Below are positions 27,340-35,182 of a stretch of 64,000 bases of DNA, piece after piece. This DNA is from Curtobacterium sp. ZW137 (GTDB taxonomy: Bacteria; Actinomycetota; Actinomycetes; Actinomycetales; Microbacteriaceae), in the NCBI RefSeq assembly GCF_003762905.1, contig NZ_RJKS01000001.1:682001-746000 (forward strand), in the 5' to 3' direction. Each line of letters begins with the position of its first letter. Within the stretch, counting starts at the first letter, position 1. Position numbers and translations under genes: made by a program. The notes under the pieces are model-generated. The model ran no database searches, was not told the origin of the DNA, and saw only the letters and a list, made by a program, of their open reading frames with translations.

Positions 27340-28122
27340 TCAGGCTGCGCGCGCCGTGAAGCGCCCGGAGTCCTTCGTCACGGTGAGGTCGATACCGAAC
27401 GCCTCGGTCAGCGTGGCGTCCGTGAGGACCTCGTCGATGGGGCCGGCGGCCTGGATGTGCCCGTCCGCCAGGATCAGGGCGTGCGTGAAGCCCTCGGGGA
27501 TCTCCTCGACGTGGTGCGTCACGATGACGATCGCCGGCGAGTCGGAGCTCTTCGCGTAGCCGCCGAGCGTCCGCACGAGGCTCTCGCGCGCGCCGAGGTC
27601 GAGCGACGCGGCGGGCTCGTCGAGGAACAGGATCTCGGGGTCGGTCATCACCGCTCGGGCGATCTGCACGCGCTTCTGCTCGCCGTCGCTGAGCTCCCCG
27701 AAGGTCCGGTCGGTGAAGGCGCCGAGGCCCCACTCGTCGAGGACCCGCTGGGCGCGGCGCACGTCGAGCTCGTCGTACTCCTCGTTCCAGCGACCCGTGA
27801 CCGAGTACGCGGCGGTGAGGACGACGTCGATGACCTTCTCGGTCACCGGGATCCGGCGGGCGAGAGCGGTCGACGCGAACCCGATGCGGGGCCGCAGTTC
27901 GAACAGGTCGGCGCCGCCGAGCTCGGTCCCGAGCACCTCGACCTCTCCCGAGGTCGGGAAGGACTGCGCACCTGCGACCTGCAGCAGCGTGGTCTTGCCG
28001 GCACCGTTCGCACCGAGCACGACCCACCGCTCGTCGTCCTGCACCTCCCACGAGATCCCGTCGAGGATGGTGGCCCCGTTCCGGACCACGGACACGTCTG
28101 ACAAGCGCACAACCGAGGGCAT
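27340..28122 (-). CDS. Stand-alone ABC transporter ATP-binding protein
   Basis: A 260-residue ABC ATPase with no adjacent permease. Walker A GANGAGKTT (37-45), signature LSDGEQKR, Walker B ILFLDEPAASLD and the H-loop THHVEE are complete. The group of lone ATPases with this form (ModF/PhrA-like single copy) has no settled function. It may serve a permease elsewhere or act in the cytoplasm. ATG 28122 lies 6 bases after TAGGGT, so it is likely leaderless. No hairpin of the A-F families is next to it; the gap to rpmE2 is 114 bases and holds only likely leader sequence. Confidence 0.88.
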   Translation of the reverse strand: MPSVVRLSDVSVVRNGATILDGISWEVQDDERWVVLGANGAGKTTLLQVAGAQSFPTSGEVEVLGTELGGADLFELRPRIGFASTALARRIPVTEKVIDVVLTAAYSVTGRWNEEYDELDVRRAQRVLDEWGLGAFTDRTFGELSDGEQKRVQIARAVMTDPEILFLDEPAASLDLGARESLVRTLGGYAKSSDSPAIVIVTHHVEEIPEGFTHALILADGHIQAAGPIDEVLTDATLTEAFGIDLTVTKDSGRFTARAA

Positions 28123-28172
28123 GCCCCAACCCTACGCGAGCGGACGTGCCGAAACGGGGCACACGCCGAGGG

Positions 28173-28661
28173 TCACTCCGCGAGCAGTCCCTCGATCTGT
28201 CCGAGCGCCAGCAGCATGCCCTCGCGCATCCCCATCTCGAGGAGCTGTTCGAGCTGCTCCGCCGTCGCGAAGTGCGCCGTGTTCGTCATCCTGGTGCGCC
28301 CGCCGAGGTCCTCGAGGGTCATCACCATCGTGGTGATCGGCATCGAGGTGTCCGGCTCCCCCGACTCGTCGGCGAACCCGTCCTCGATCGTCAGGGAGCG
28401 CGGCGGGTCGACCGCGGTGACGACCCAGTAGCCCGGCGCCTTCGACCCGTCTGGCCCGGTCATGAAGTAGTCGCTCCGGGCTCCCGGTTCGAGCGAGTGC
28501 CGCACGAACGTCGCCGGCCAGGTCGGCGGGCCCCACCAGCGCTCGAGCTGCCGAGGGTCCTCCCACACCTGCCAGACGCGTTCGACGGGCGCGTCGAACT
28601 CGGCGGTGAAGGTCATGGTGAGTGCGTCGACGTCGTGCGACGCATCGATGGTGGTGCTCAT
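28173..28661 (-). CDS. SRPBCC (AHSA1-like) domain protein
   Basis: A 162-residue single-domain protein of the START/Bet v1-like AHSA1 group that binds hydrophobic ligands in a deep pocket. Family pattern: FDAPVERVWQVWEDPRQLERWWGPPTWPATF and GGRTRMTNTAHFATAEQLEQLLEMGMREGM. ATG 28661 follows GAGGGG by 8 bases. It is the second gene after an ArsR regulator, 32 bases downstream, a very common ArsR/AHSA1 pair. Ligand unknown. Confidence 0.9.
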   Translation of the reverse strand: MSTTIDASHDVDALTMTFTAEFDAPVERVWQVWEDPRQLERWWGPPTWPATFVRHSLEPGARSDYFMTGPDGSKAPGYWVVTAVDPPRSLTIEDGFADESGEPDTSMPITTMVMTLEDLGGRTRMTNTAHFATAEQLEQLLEMGMREGMLLALGQIEGLLAE

Positions 28662-28693
28662 GTGCCGGTCCCCTCGGGGTCGGGTGTGCTCCC

Positions 28694-29059
28694 TCAGGGA
28701 GCGGTGGAGGGTCGACCGGCGGGGTCCTCGTCGCTGAGGAGCTCCGTGATCCGCTCGGCCCGGTGCCGCCACAGGTCCTCGTAGGACCGCAGCAGACGAT
28801 CGGCACGCTGCACGCCACCGATCTCGCTCGTGACGATCTGCTCCCGCCCACGCCGTTCCTTGCGGACCAGCTCGGCACGCTCGAGCACCGCGACGTGCTT
28901 CTGCACGGCCGCGAAGCTCATCGCGTACCCGGCGGCGAGCGAGGACACCGACTGCTCGCGCACGATGACGCGCCGGACGATGTCCCGGCGCGTCGCGTCC
29001 GCGAGGGCCGCGAACACGCGGTCCACCGCCTCGGCGTCCATCTCATCACGTACAACCAT
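28694..29059 (-). CDS. ArsR-family transcriptional regulator
   Basis: A 121-residue winged-helix repressor. FAALADATRRDIVRRVIVREQSVSSLAAGYAMSFAAVQKHVAVLERAELVRKERRGREQ is laid out as in metal-independent ArsR proteins that accompany SRPBCC genes: helix-turn-helix at about 36-66 and the beta wing after it. There is no CxC metal site. A 9-base inverted repeat (29048-29071) surrounds its start codon and is the likely autoregulatory operator. ATG 29059 lies inside that repeat; ATG 29041, six residues later, is possible. First of two genes. Confidence 0.9.
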   Translation of the reverse strand: MVVRDEMDAEAVDRVFAALADATRRDIVRRVIVREQSVSSLAAGYAMSFAAVQKHVAVLERAELVRKERRGREQIVTSEIGGVQRADRLLRSYEDLWRHRAERITELLSDEDPAGRPSTAP

Positions 29060-29071
29060 CGAGTTGTACGT
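29048..29071. promoter_or_regulatory. Candidate ArsR operator over its own start codon
   Basis: Perfect inverted repeat ACGTACAAC-N6-GTTGTACGT. The 6-base spacer contains the ATG of the arsR gene (minus strand). Position and symmetry fit autorepression of the arsR-SRPBCC pair. Confidence 0.7.
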
Positions 29072-29100
29072 TACGCCGCGCAGGTTCCGTGCGCAACGGC

Positions 29101-29147
29101 CGGGAGGCCCGGGTGACGTCCGTTGCGGACGTCACCCGGGCCTCCCG
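29101..29147. repeat. Family A-like hairpin after glgA
   Basis: Perfect 21-base arms around a GTTGC loop. The outer arm GGGAGGCCCGGGTGACG shares its first 11 bases with family A, while the inner arm differs. It lies between the glgA stop (29171) and the arsR operator and would terminate glgA. Confidence 0.8.
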
Positions 29148-29170
29148 TCGGTGCCAGGGCCGTGGTGCGC

Positions 29171-30367
29171 TCAGCGCGCGGCCAACACCTCGTCGTAGAC
29201 AGCGCGCGTGCGCGTCGCGATCGCGGCCCACGTGAACTCGGTCTCCACGCGGAGCCGGCCGGCGCGACCCATCAGCTTGGCGAGACCGATGTCGGAAAGC
29301 ACCTCGTTGAGGGTCGCCGCGAGGTCCGCGACGTACTTGTCGGGGTCGGTCGGCGTGCCGGTGCCGTCGGTGGCCTGGTCGATCGGGACGATCCGACCGG
29401 TCAGGCCGTCGGCGACGACCTCGGGGATGCCGCCCGTGCCGGTGCCGACGACGGGGATGCCGCAGGCCATCGCCTCGAGGTTCACGATGCCGAGCGGCTC
29501 GTAGATCGACGGGCAGACGAAGACGGTGCCCGAGGAGAGCACGTGCACGATCTCCTGGTGCGCGAGCATCCGGTCGATCCAGACGACGCCGTCGCGCTCC
29601 TTCCGGAGGTCCTCGACGAGGCCGGTGACCTCCGCCATGATCTCCGGGGTGTCCGGCGCGCCGGCACACAGGACGATCTGGACCTCGGGCGGGAGCGCCG
29701 CGACCGCGCGGAGCAGGTACGGCAGGCCCTTCTGGCGGGTGATGCGGCCGACGAAGACGACGCTCGGGCGCTCCGGGTCGATCCCGAGTGCGCGCACCGC
29801 GTCCTCGTTCACGTCGGGCTTCCACTCGTCGACGTCGATGCCGTTGTAGACGACCCGCACCTTCGCCGGGTCGATGGACGGGTACGAGCGGAGGATGTCG
29901 GCGCGCATGGCCTTGGACACCGCGATGACGGCGTCGGCCTGCTCGAAGGACTCCCGCTCGAGCCAGCTGGAGAGCCGGTACCCGCCGCCGAGCTGCTCGG
30001 CCTTCCACGGGCGGAGCGGCTCGAGGGAGTGCGCCGTGACGACGTGCGGGATGCCCTGCGTCAGCTGCGCGAGACGACCGGCACCGTTGGCATACCAGGT
30101 GTGCGAGTGGACGAGGTCGGCACCCTCGGTGTCCGCCGCGATCTGCACGTCGGTGCCGAGCGCCTGGAGCGCGCCGTTGGCGTTCTCGAGCCCCTCGGGG
30201 GTGCGGTAGGCCCACACGCCCTCTTCGTCGCGGAACCCACCGAAGGCACGGACGCGCACCTCCGTGTCGGTCCCCGAGCGCAAGGCCGCGGTCAGTTCGG
30301 CCACGTGGACGCCAGCACCGCCGTAGACCTCCGGCGGATACTCCCTGGTCAGTAGATCGACTCGCAC
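29171..30367 (-). CDS. glgA: Glycogen synthase / maltose-1-phosphate synthase (GlgA/GlgM type)
   Basis: A 398-residue GT4-type glucosyltransferase that uses ADP-glucose. This short actinobacterial form (as Rv1212c) is known as GlgM in mycobacteria, where it makes maltose-1-phosphate for GlgE. Seen here: [18 protein letters not shown] at the N-terminus, [40 protein letters not shown], and the E-x7-E pattern [13 protein letters not shown]. It lacks the long N-terminal extension of GT5 glycogen synthases. GTG 30367 lies 6 bases after TACGTT. Divergent from glgC, with 47 bases between starts, so the two steps share a control region. Whether it makes glycogen or maltose-1-phosphate cannot be settled here. 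Confidence 0.93.
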   Translation of the reverse strand: MRVDLLTREYPPEVYGGAGVHVAELTAALRSGTDTEVRVRAFGGFRDEEGVWAYRTPEGLENANGALQALGTDVQIAADTEGADLVHSHTWYANGAGRLAQLTQGIPHVVTAHSLEPLRPWKAEQLGGGYRLSSWLERESFEQADAVIAVSKAMRADILRSYPSIDPAKVRVVYNGIDVDEWKPDVNEDAVRALGIDPERPSVVFVGRITRQKGLPYLLRAVAALPPEVQIVLCAGAPDTPEIMAEVTGLVEDLRKERDGVVWIDRMLAHQEIVHVLSSGTVFVCPSIYEPLGIVNLEAMACGIPVVGTGTGGIPEVVADGLTGRIVPIDQATDGTGTPTDPDKYVADLAATLNEVLSDIGLAKLMGRAGRLRVETEFTWAAIATRTRAVYDEVLAAR

Positions 30368-30414
30368 GCGTTCAACGTAACCGGTTCCCAGTCCGCACGC
30401 CTACTGTGAACCAC

Positions 30415-31656
30415 ATGCCATCGAAGAAGATATTCGGCATCGTCCTCGCGGGGGGCGAAGGAAAGCGCCTCATGCCGCTGACCGCCGATCGTGCCAAGCC
30501 AGCCGTCCCGTTCGGTGGCAACTTCCGCCTCATCGACTTCGCGTTGTCGAACCTGGTCAACTCCGGGCTCAACCGCATCGTCGTGCTGACCCAGTACAAG
30601 TCGCACAGCCTCGACCGCCACGTCGCGGAGACCTGGCGCATGGAGGGGCTGCTCGGCTCCTACGTGGCGTCCGTCCCGGCACAGCAGCGGCTCGGCAAGC
30701 GCTGGTTCGCCGGCTCGGCCGACGCGATCCTGCAGTCGCTCAACCTGCTCCGCGACGAGCGCCCGGACATCGTCGTCGTCGTCGGCGCCGACCACGTCTA
30801 CCGGATGGACTTCTCCCAGATGGTCGAGGCGCACATCGCCTCCGGTCGCAGCGCCACCGTCGCGGCGATCCGGCAGCCGATCGGGCTCGCCGACCAGTTC
30901 GGTGTCATCCAGGTCGCCGCCGACGACCCGACCAAGATCGACGCGTTCCTCGAGAAGCCGACGGACGCCATCGGGCTGGCCGACTCCCCCGGCGAGATCC
31001 TCGCGTCGATGGGCAACTACGTCTTCGACGCCGATGCCCTGGTCGACGCGGTGCTCCGCGACGGGCAGGTCGAGACGTCGAACCACGACATGGGCGGCGA
31101 CATCGTCCCCGACTTCGTGAACCGCGGCGACGCGGGCGTCTACGACCTCAAGGGCAACGAGGTCCCCGGGTCGAACGACCGCGACAAGTACTACTGGCGC
31201 GACGTGGGGACGATCGACTCGTTCTACGACGCCCACATGGACCTGATCGCCCCGGTGCCGGTGTTCAACCTCTACAACACCGACTGGCCGATCTTCAACC
31301 AGCAGACGAACCTGCCGCCGGCGAAGTTCGTCCGGGATGCGAACGGGAACACCGGCTCCACCGTGGACTCGATCATCGCGCTCGGCTGCCTGCTCTCCGG
31401 GGCCACCGTCGAACGCAGTGTCATCGGGCCGTGGTGCGGGATCGACTCCGGGTCGAAGGTCCTCGACTCGATCGTGTTCGAGCGGGCGTCGATCGGTGCC
31501 GGCTCCGTCGTGAACCGGGCGATCCTCGACAAGGACGTGGTGATCGCGCCGGGTGCCCAGGTCGGCATCGACCGCGAAGCCGACGAGGCCCGCGGGTTCA
31601 CCGTCACCGAGTCCGGGATCACCGTCGTCGGCAAGGGCGTGCGCGTCGAGGCCTGA
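30415..31656 (+). CDS. glgC: Glucose-1-phosphate adenylyltransferase
   Basis: ADP-glucose pyrophosphorylase, 413 residues, the committing step toward glycogen or maltose-1-phosphate. The start [32 protein letters not shown] holds the nucleotide-binding GGGxGxRL-type loop, [13 protein letters not shown] binds the Glc-1-P side, and FLEKP the pyrophosphate side. A left-handed helix of hexapeptide-like repeats (about 285-400) follows. ATG 30415 is 7 bases after TACTGT, pointing to a leaderless mRNA. Divergently paired with glgA. A heptamer tandem repeat lies downstream, before serB. Confidence 0.96.
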   Translation: MPSKKIFGIVLAGGEGKRLMPLTADRAKPAVPFGGNFRLIDFALSNLVNSGLNRIVVLTQYKSHSLDRHVAETWRMEGLLGSYVASVPAQQRLGKRWFAGSADAILQSLNLLRDERPDIVVVVGADHVYRMDFSQMVEAHIASGRSATVAAIRQPIGLADQFGVIQVAADDPTKIDAFLEKPTDAIGLADSPGEILASMGNYVFDADALVDAVLRDGQVETSNHDMGGDIVPDFVNRGDAGVYDLKGNEVPGSNDRDKYYWRDVGTIDSFYDAHMDLIAPVPVFNLYNTDWPIFNQQTNLPPAKFVRDANGNTGSTVDSIIALGCLLSGATVERSVIGPWCGIDSGSKVLDSIVFERASIGAGSVVNRAILDKDVVIAPGAQVGIDREADEARGFTVTESGITVVGKGVRVEA

Positions 31657-31680
31657 CGGCGCCCGACGCCCGACCGCCCC

Positions 31681-31740
31681 GACGCTCGACGCTCGACGCT
31701 CGACGCTCGACGCACGACGCACGACGCTCGACGCCCGACG
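31681..31740. repeat. Heptamer tandem repeat, about 8.5 units
   Basis: GACGCTC repeats head to tail (with GACGCAC and GACGCCC variants) between glgC and serB. It starts after the glgC stop and ends 33 bases before serB; no gene or hairpin is apparent in it. Confidence 0.9.
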
Positions 31741-31773
31741 TCACAGGAGGCGCGGCACCGTTACCGTTGTGAC

Positions 31774-32412
31774 GTGCCGCGCTTCCTCGTCGTCCTCGAT
31801 GCCGACTCCACCCTGCTCGAGGACGAGGTCATCGAGCTCCTCGCCGACGCCGCCGGGACCCGACCACAGGTGCAGGCGGTCACGGAGCGCGCCATGCGCG
31901 GCGAGATCGACTTCGCCGAGAGCCTCCGGGAGCGTGTCGCGACCCTTGCGGGCCTCCAGGCCGACGTCTTCGCGCGTGCACGGGAGTCGGTCCGTGTGAC
32001 GCGGGGCGCGGCGGAACTGGTCCGCGGCGTGCACGCGGCCGGTGGCACCGTCGGGGTCGTGTCCGGCGGGTTCCACGAGGTGCTCGACCCGTTCGCGGCG
32101 TCGCTCGGGCTGGACCACTGCCAGGCGAACCGGCTCGAGGTCGCCGACGGCGTGCTGACCGGGCGGGTGCTCGGCGACGTCGTGGACGCGCACGCGAAGG
32201 CCGCGGCGCTCCGGGCGTGGGCATCCACGGACGGCGTGCCGCTCACGCGGACGGTCGCGATCGGCGACGGGGCGAACGACCTGGAGATGATGCGGGTCGC
32301 CGCGCTGTCGGTGGCGTTCGACGCGAAGCCGCGCGTGCGGGAGTCCGCCGACGTCGTCGTGGTGGACCGGGACCTGTCCCCGGTGCTCGCGGCGCTCGGC
32401 CTGCGCGGCTGA
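31774..32412 (+). CDS. serB: Phosphoserine phosphatase SerB-like
   Basis: HAD-family phosphatase, 212 residues, expected to release serine from phosphoserine in L-serine synthesis. Motif I DADST gives Asp9 and Asp11, motif II VVSGGFHEVLDP, and motif IV AIGDGANDLEMM with a conserved Lys (HAKAAAL) before it. It is the short form without an ACT domain, as in many Gram-positives. GTG 31774 lies 6 bases after TACCGT, likely leaderless. Converges with fabG. Confidence 0.88.
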   Translation: MPRFLVVLDADSTLLEDEVIELLADAAGTRPQVQAVTERAMRGEIDFAESLRERVATLAGLQADVFARARESVRVTRGAAELVRGVHAAGGTVGVVSGGFHEVLDPFAASLGLDHCQANRLEVADGVLTGRVLGDVVDAHAKAAALRAWASTDGVPLTRTVAIGDGANDLEMMRVAALSVAFDAKPRVRESADVVVVDRDLSPVLAALGLRG

Positions 32413-32413
32413 C

Positions 32414-32474
32414 GCGCGCCGCGGCCGCGCTCGCACAGGAGACCGGCGGCCCCGGCAGGCCGGCGGCGGCGCGC
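32414..32474. terminator. Weak bidirectional hairpin between serB and fabG
   Basis: GCGCGCCGC (32414-32422) can pair with GCGGCGCGC (32466-32474), with a smaller GC hairpin inside. It lies over the 68-base gap between converging genes. Imperfect; role inferred. Confidence 0.4.
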
Positions 32475-32480
32475 TGGCGT

Positions 32481-33194
32481 CTAGTGGCCCATCCCGAGGC
32501 CGCCGTCGACGGGGATGACCGCGCCGGAGACGTACCCGGCTCCGTCGCTCGCCAGGAACAGCGTGGCGTCCGCGACGTCGTCCACGGTGCCGTAGCGCCC
32601 GGCCGGGATCTGCTTCTTGAACTCGGCCTGCAGTTCCTCCGGGAGCGCGGCCGTCATGTCGGTCTGGATGAACCCGGGCGCGACGACGTTCGCCGTGATG
32701 CCGCGGGACCCGAGCTCGCGCGTGATCGACCGCGCCATGCCGACGAGTGCCGCCTTGGACGAGGCGTAGTTGACCTGGCCGACCTGGCCGTAGGCGCCGA
32801 CGACGCTCGACATCAGCACGATGCGGCCGAACTTCGCGCGCATCATGCCCTTGGTCGCCCGCTTGACCACGCGGAAGGTCCCCGTGAGGTTCGTGTCGAT
32901 GACGCTCGTGAAGTCCTCCTCGCTCATGCGGAGGAGCAACCCGTCGTTCGTGATGCCGGCGTTCGCGACGAGGACCTCGATCGGGCCGAGCTCGGCCTCC
33001 ACCCGGGTGAACGCCGCGTCGACCGAGGCCGAGTCCGTGATGTCCGCCTGCACCGTGAGCGCACCATCGGGTCCGCCGTCGCCGCTCCGTGAGGTGACGG
33101 CGACACGGTGCCCGGCCTCGATGAAGCGCGTCGCCAGCGCGTGGCCGATGCCGCGGTTGCCGCCGGTGATGAGGACGGTACGGGGGGTGGTCAT
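32481..33194 (-). CDS. fabG: 3-oxoacyl-ACP reductase FabG (SDR family)
   Basis: Classical short-chain dehydrogenase, 237 residues, expected to reduce 3-oxoacyl-ACP with NADPH in fatty acid synthesis. GGNRGIGHA (11-19) binds the cofactor, VANAGIT and Ser130, Tyr143 and Lys147 (YASSK) form the active site, and GRYGTVDDVADATLFLASD and SGAVIPVDGGLGMGH are typical FabG/MabA endings. ATG 33194 has GGAG 6 bases upstream. Monocistronic; the N-terminal extension of an in-frame upstream start lacks a ribosome site. Confidence 0.9.
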   Translation of the reverse strand: MTTPRTVLITGGNRGIGHALATRFIEAGHRVAVTSRSGDGGPDGALTVQADITDSASVDAAFTRVEAELGPIEVLVANAGITNDGLLLRMSEEDFTSVIDTNLTGTFRVVKRATKGMMRAKFGRIVLMSSVVGAYGQVGQVNYASSKAALVGMARSITRELGSRGITANVVAPGFIQTDMTAALPEELQAEFKKQIPAGRYGTVDDVADATLFLASDGAGYVSGAVIPVDGGLGMGH

Positions 33195-33351
33195 GGTGGC
33201 TCCGTTCGGTGGGTGCTCGCGGGCGCGCGGGAGGGACCGCAGCCCCGACACGCCCGCACGAGCCTACCGGTGCGGACGCGGACCGGATGATGCGGCCAAG
33301 TGTCGGTGGGCGGGCTTAGGCTTGGGACAGGGAAGACGGAGATCGAAACGC

Positions 33352-33798
33352 ATGAAGACGACGCGACACATGACGCGACGCACGACGCAGGCCATCACGG
33401 CCCTTCCGGAGACACCGCAGATCGACCGGAAGCACCGTCTGTCGCGGTACATCTGGCAGATGGCGGTGCGCGTGATCCTCTTCGTCGGGGCCGTCCTCGT
33501 CTACACGGTCTGGCACAGCCCCTGGCTCGCCCTCATCCCGATCGTCCTCGCTGGCATCATCCCGTGGATCGCGGTCGTCATCGCGAACGCCGGCAGCCAC
33601 ACCGAGTCCGACTACGTCGCACCGGCCGGGGCCGTGGTGCGCGCGGCCGACTACGACCCGCGACTCCGCGAACAGCAGGAAGACGCCCGCGCGCAGGCCT
33701 ACCGCGACGAGCAGGAGCGTCTCCGTCAGGGCGCGCAGCACGCGCAGGAAGAATGGCAGCGCAACGGCGACCGCTCCCGCGTCTGGGGGCACCGCTGA
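33352..33798 (+). CDS. DUF3099 membrane protein
   Basis: A 148-residue protein with two hydrophobic segments at about 40-57 and 60-77 (AVRVILFVGAVLVYTVW, WLALIPIVLAGIIPWIAVVIA) and a charged, glutamine- and arginine-rich tail, the layout of DUF3099 proteins found in actinobacteria. Function unknown. Its stop overlaps the next ATG by one base (TGATG). It opens a three-gene operon with a cysteine/histidine protein and SURF1, which suggests a link to cytochrome oxidase assembly. A TAGGCT box near 33317 may be its promoter. Confidence 0.8.
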   Translation: MKTTRHMTRRTTQAITALPETPQIDRKHRLSRYIWQMAVRVILFVGAVLVYTVWHSPWLALIPIVLAGIIPWIAVVIANAGSHTESDYVAPAGAVVRAADYDPRLREQQEDARAQAYRDEQERLRQGAQHAQEEWQRNGDRSRVWGHR

Positions 33799-34106
33799 TG
33801 GGCGCCACCTTCGACCTCGTCACCGAGCCGGGCTCGACGCCCGTCTGCTCCCGTGCCGGGTGTTCCACTTCGGCCAGCTGGCGCGTCAACTGGCGGAACC
33901 CCCGCATCCACGCGATCGACCGCGTGAAGATCTGGGCCGCCTGCGACGAGCACCGCGACTTCCTCGCCGGGTACCTCCGCTCCCGGACGTTCCCGGTCCG
34001 CGTGACCGGCATCGACGAGGACGTCGACCACCTCGACGACGCCAAGCAGCACGACGACACACCGAAGAACGACGTCGGTGAGCGGCGCGCGGCGAACGAG
34101 CGATGA
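33798..34106 (+). CDS. Small protein with a Cys/His metal-site pattern (102 aa)
   Basis: A 102-residue protein of unknown function, conserved-looking in this position next to SURF1 in actinobacteria (sometimes mislabelled acetone carboxylase). Cys17, Cys22, Cys49 and His52 give a C-x4-C-x26-C-x2-H pattern that could bind zinc or another metal. Between them lie WRVNWRNPRIHAIDRVKIWAACDEHRDFL. The last 35 residues are acidic and polar. It overlaps DUF3099 upstream (TGATG) and SURF1 downstream (ATGA), so it is translationally coupled to both. A role in copper or heme handling for the oxidase is a guess from context. Confidence 0.75.
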   Translation: MGATFDLVTEPGSTPVCSRAGCSTSASWRVNWRNPRIHAIDRVKIWAACDEHRDFLAGYLRSRTFPVRVTGIDEDVDHLDDAKQHDDTPKNDVGERRAANER

Positions 34107-35086
34107 GCGAGTTCGACCCACGCTCCCGCTACGGCCGACGCCACGCGGAACGGCTCCGACGCGCCGCTGACGAAGCCCGTCGTGCGGTGCCGGTCGACCA
34201 GCTCCCCGAACGCGCCCCGGACGATCCGTTCGTCGGGTGGGGCTTCGTCCGCAGCCGCCGCTGGCTCGGGTACTTCGCGATCGCCGTCGCGTTCGCGATC
34301 GTCTGCGCGCTGTTCGGCATGTGGCAGTGGGACCGCCGGAACGAAGCCGTGCGGGAGAACCTCCAGGTCTCGCAGAACTACGACCACACCACGGTCGCCA
34401 TCGACCAGGCGCTCCCCCGTGCCTCGAGCTGGAACGACGACCAGACCTGGCTCCGCGTCAGCGTCACCGGCCGGTACGACACCGACGACCAGCTCCTCGT
34501 CCGGAACCGCGTCCACAACGGGCAGCCCGGCTTCGAAGTCCTGACGCCCCTCGTCACCGCCGACGGCCGCGCCTTCGTCGTCGACCGCGGCTGGGTGCCG
34601 ACCGGCAACCGGCAGGACGCACCGGACAGCATCCCCGCGCCGCCCTCCGGCCAGGTCACGGTCATCGCCCGGCTGCAGCAGACCGAACCGCGGATCCCCG
34701 GCCGCACCGACCCCGCACACACCGACCAGGTGCAGTCGGTCACGCTCAGCGACGTCGCGAAGAAGGTCGACCCCCCGATCTGGACCGGCGCCTACGGACA
34801 GCTCGCGTCCGAGAGCCCGGCCCCGACCCAAGCTCGGCCGCTCGGCTGGGACCGCCCGAGCGCGGACACCGGGCTGCACCTGAGCTACTTCATCCAGTGG
34901 TTCATGTTCGCCGCAGGAGGCTTCGGGTTCCTGACGTACCTGATGGTGCAGGAGTACCGGAACCTCAACCAGGACGATCCGGAAGAACGCGAGCGCGCCC
35001 TCGAGCGGCAGCGCCGGAAGGACGCCCGCCCGAAGACGGACGCCGACATCGAGGACGAGCTCCTCGAGTCCACACGTCGGCGCTGA
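34103..35086 (+). CDS. SURF1-family cytochrome oxidase assembly protein
   Basis: A 327-residue membrane protein of the SURF1 family, which assists heme A insertion into cytochrome c oxidase subunit I. An N-terminal transmembrane helix is at about 53-73 (YFAIAVAFAIVCALFGMWQWDRR) and a second at about 270-292 (YFIQWFMFAAGGFGFLTYLM). The external domain carries VTGRYDTDDQLLVRNR and FVVDRGWVPTG. The C-terminus is a charged 35-residue tail. ATG 34103 overlaps the previous stop as ATGA. Fits functionally with ctaA and ctaB later in the window. Confidence 0.9.
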   Translation: MSEFDPRSRYGRRHAERLRRAADEARRAVPVDQLPERAPDDPFVGWGFVRSRRWLGYFAIAVAFAIVCALFGMWQWDRRNEAVRENLQVSQNYDHTTVAIDQALPRASSWNDDQTWLRVSVTGRYDTDDQLLVRNRVHNGQPGFEVLTPLVTADGRAFVVDRGWVPTGNRQDAPDSIPAPPSGQVTVIARLQQTEPRIPGRTDPAHTDQVQSVTLSDVAKKVDPPIWTGAYGQLASESPAPTQARPLGWDRPSADTGLHLSYFIQWFMFAAGGFGFLTYLMVQEYRNLNQDDPEERERALERQRRKDARPKTDADIEDELLESTRRR

Positions 35087-35117
35087 CGTCCCGCCAGCGC
35101 GTCTCCGGTGCCCGCAA

Positions 35118-35161
35118 CGGCCTGGAGGCTCGTGGCGGTGCCGCCACGAGCCTCCAGGCCG
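35118..35161. repeat. Long inverted repeat, family B
   Basis: Perfect 21-base arms with a 2-base centre, half-site GGCCTGGAGGCTCGTGGCGG, between converging SURF1 and the ABC-F gene. Degraded relatives occur at 43346-43382 and 59613-59696. Probably a bidirectional terminator. Confidence 0.85.
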
Positions 35162-35182
35162 ATCCGGGGTCGCCCCCGGCGA

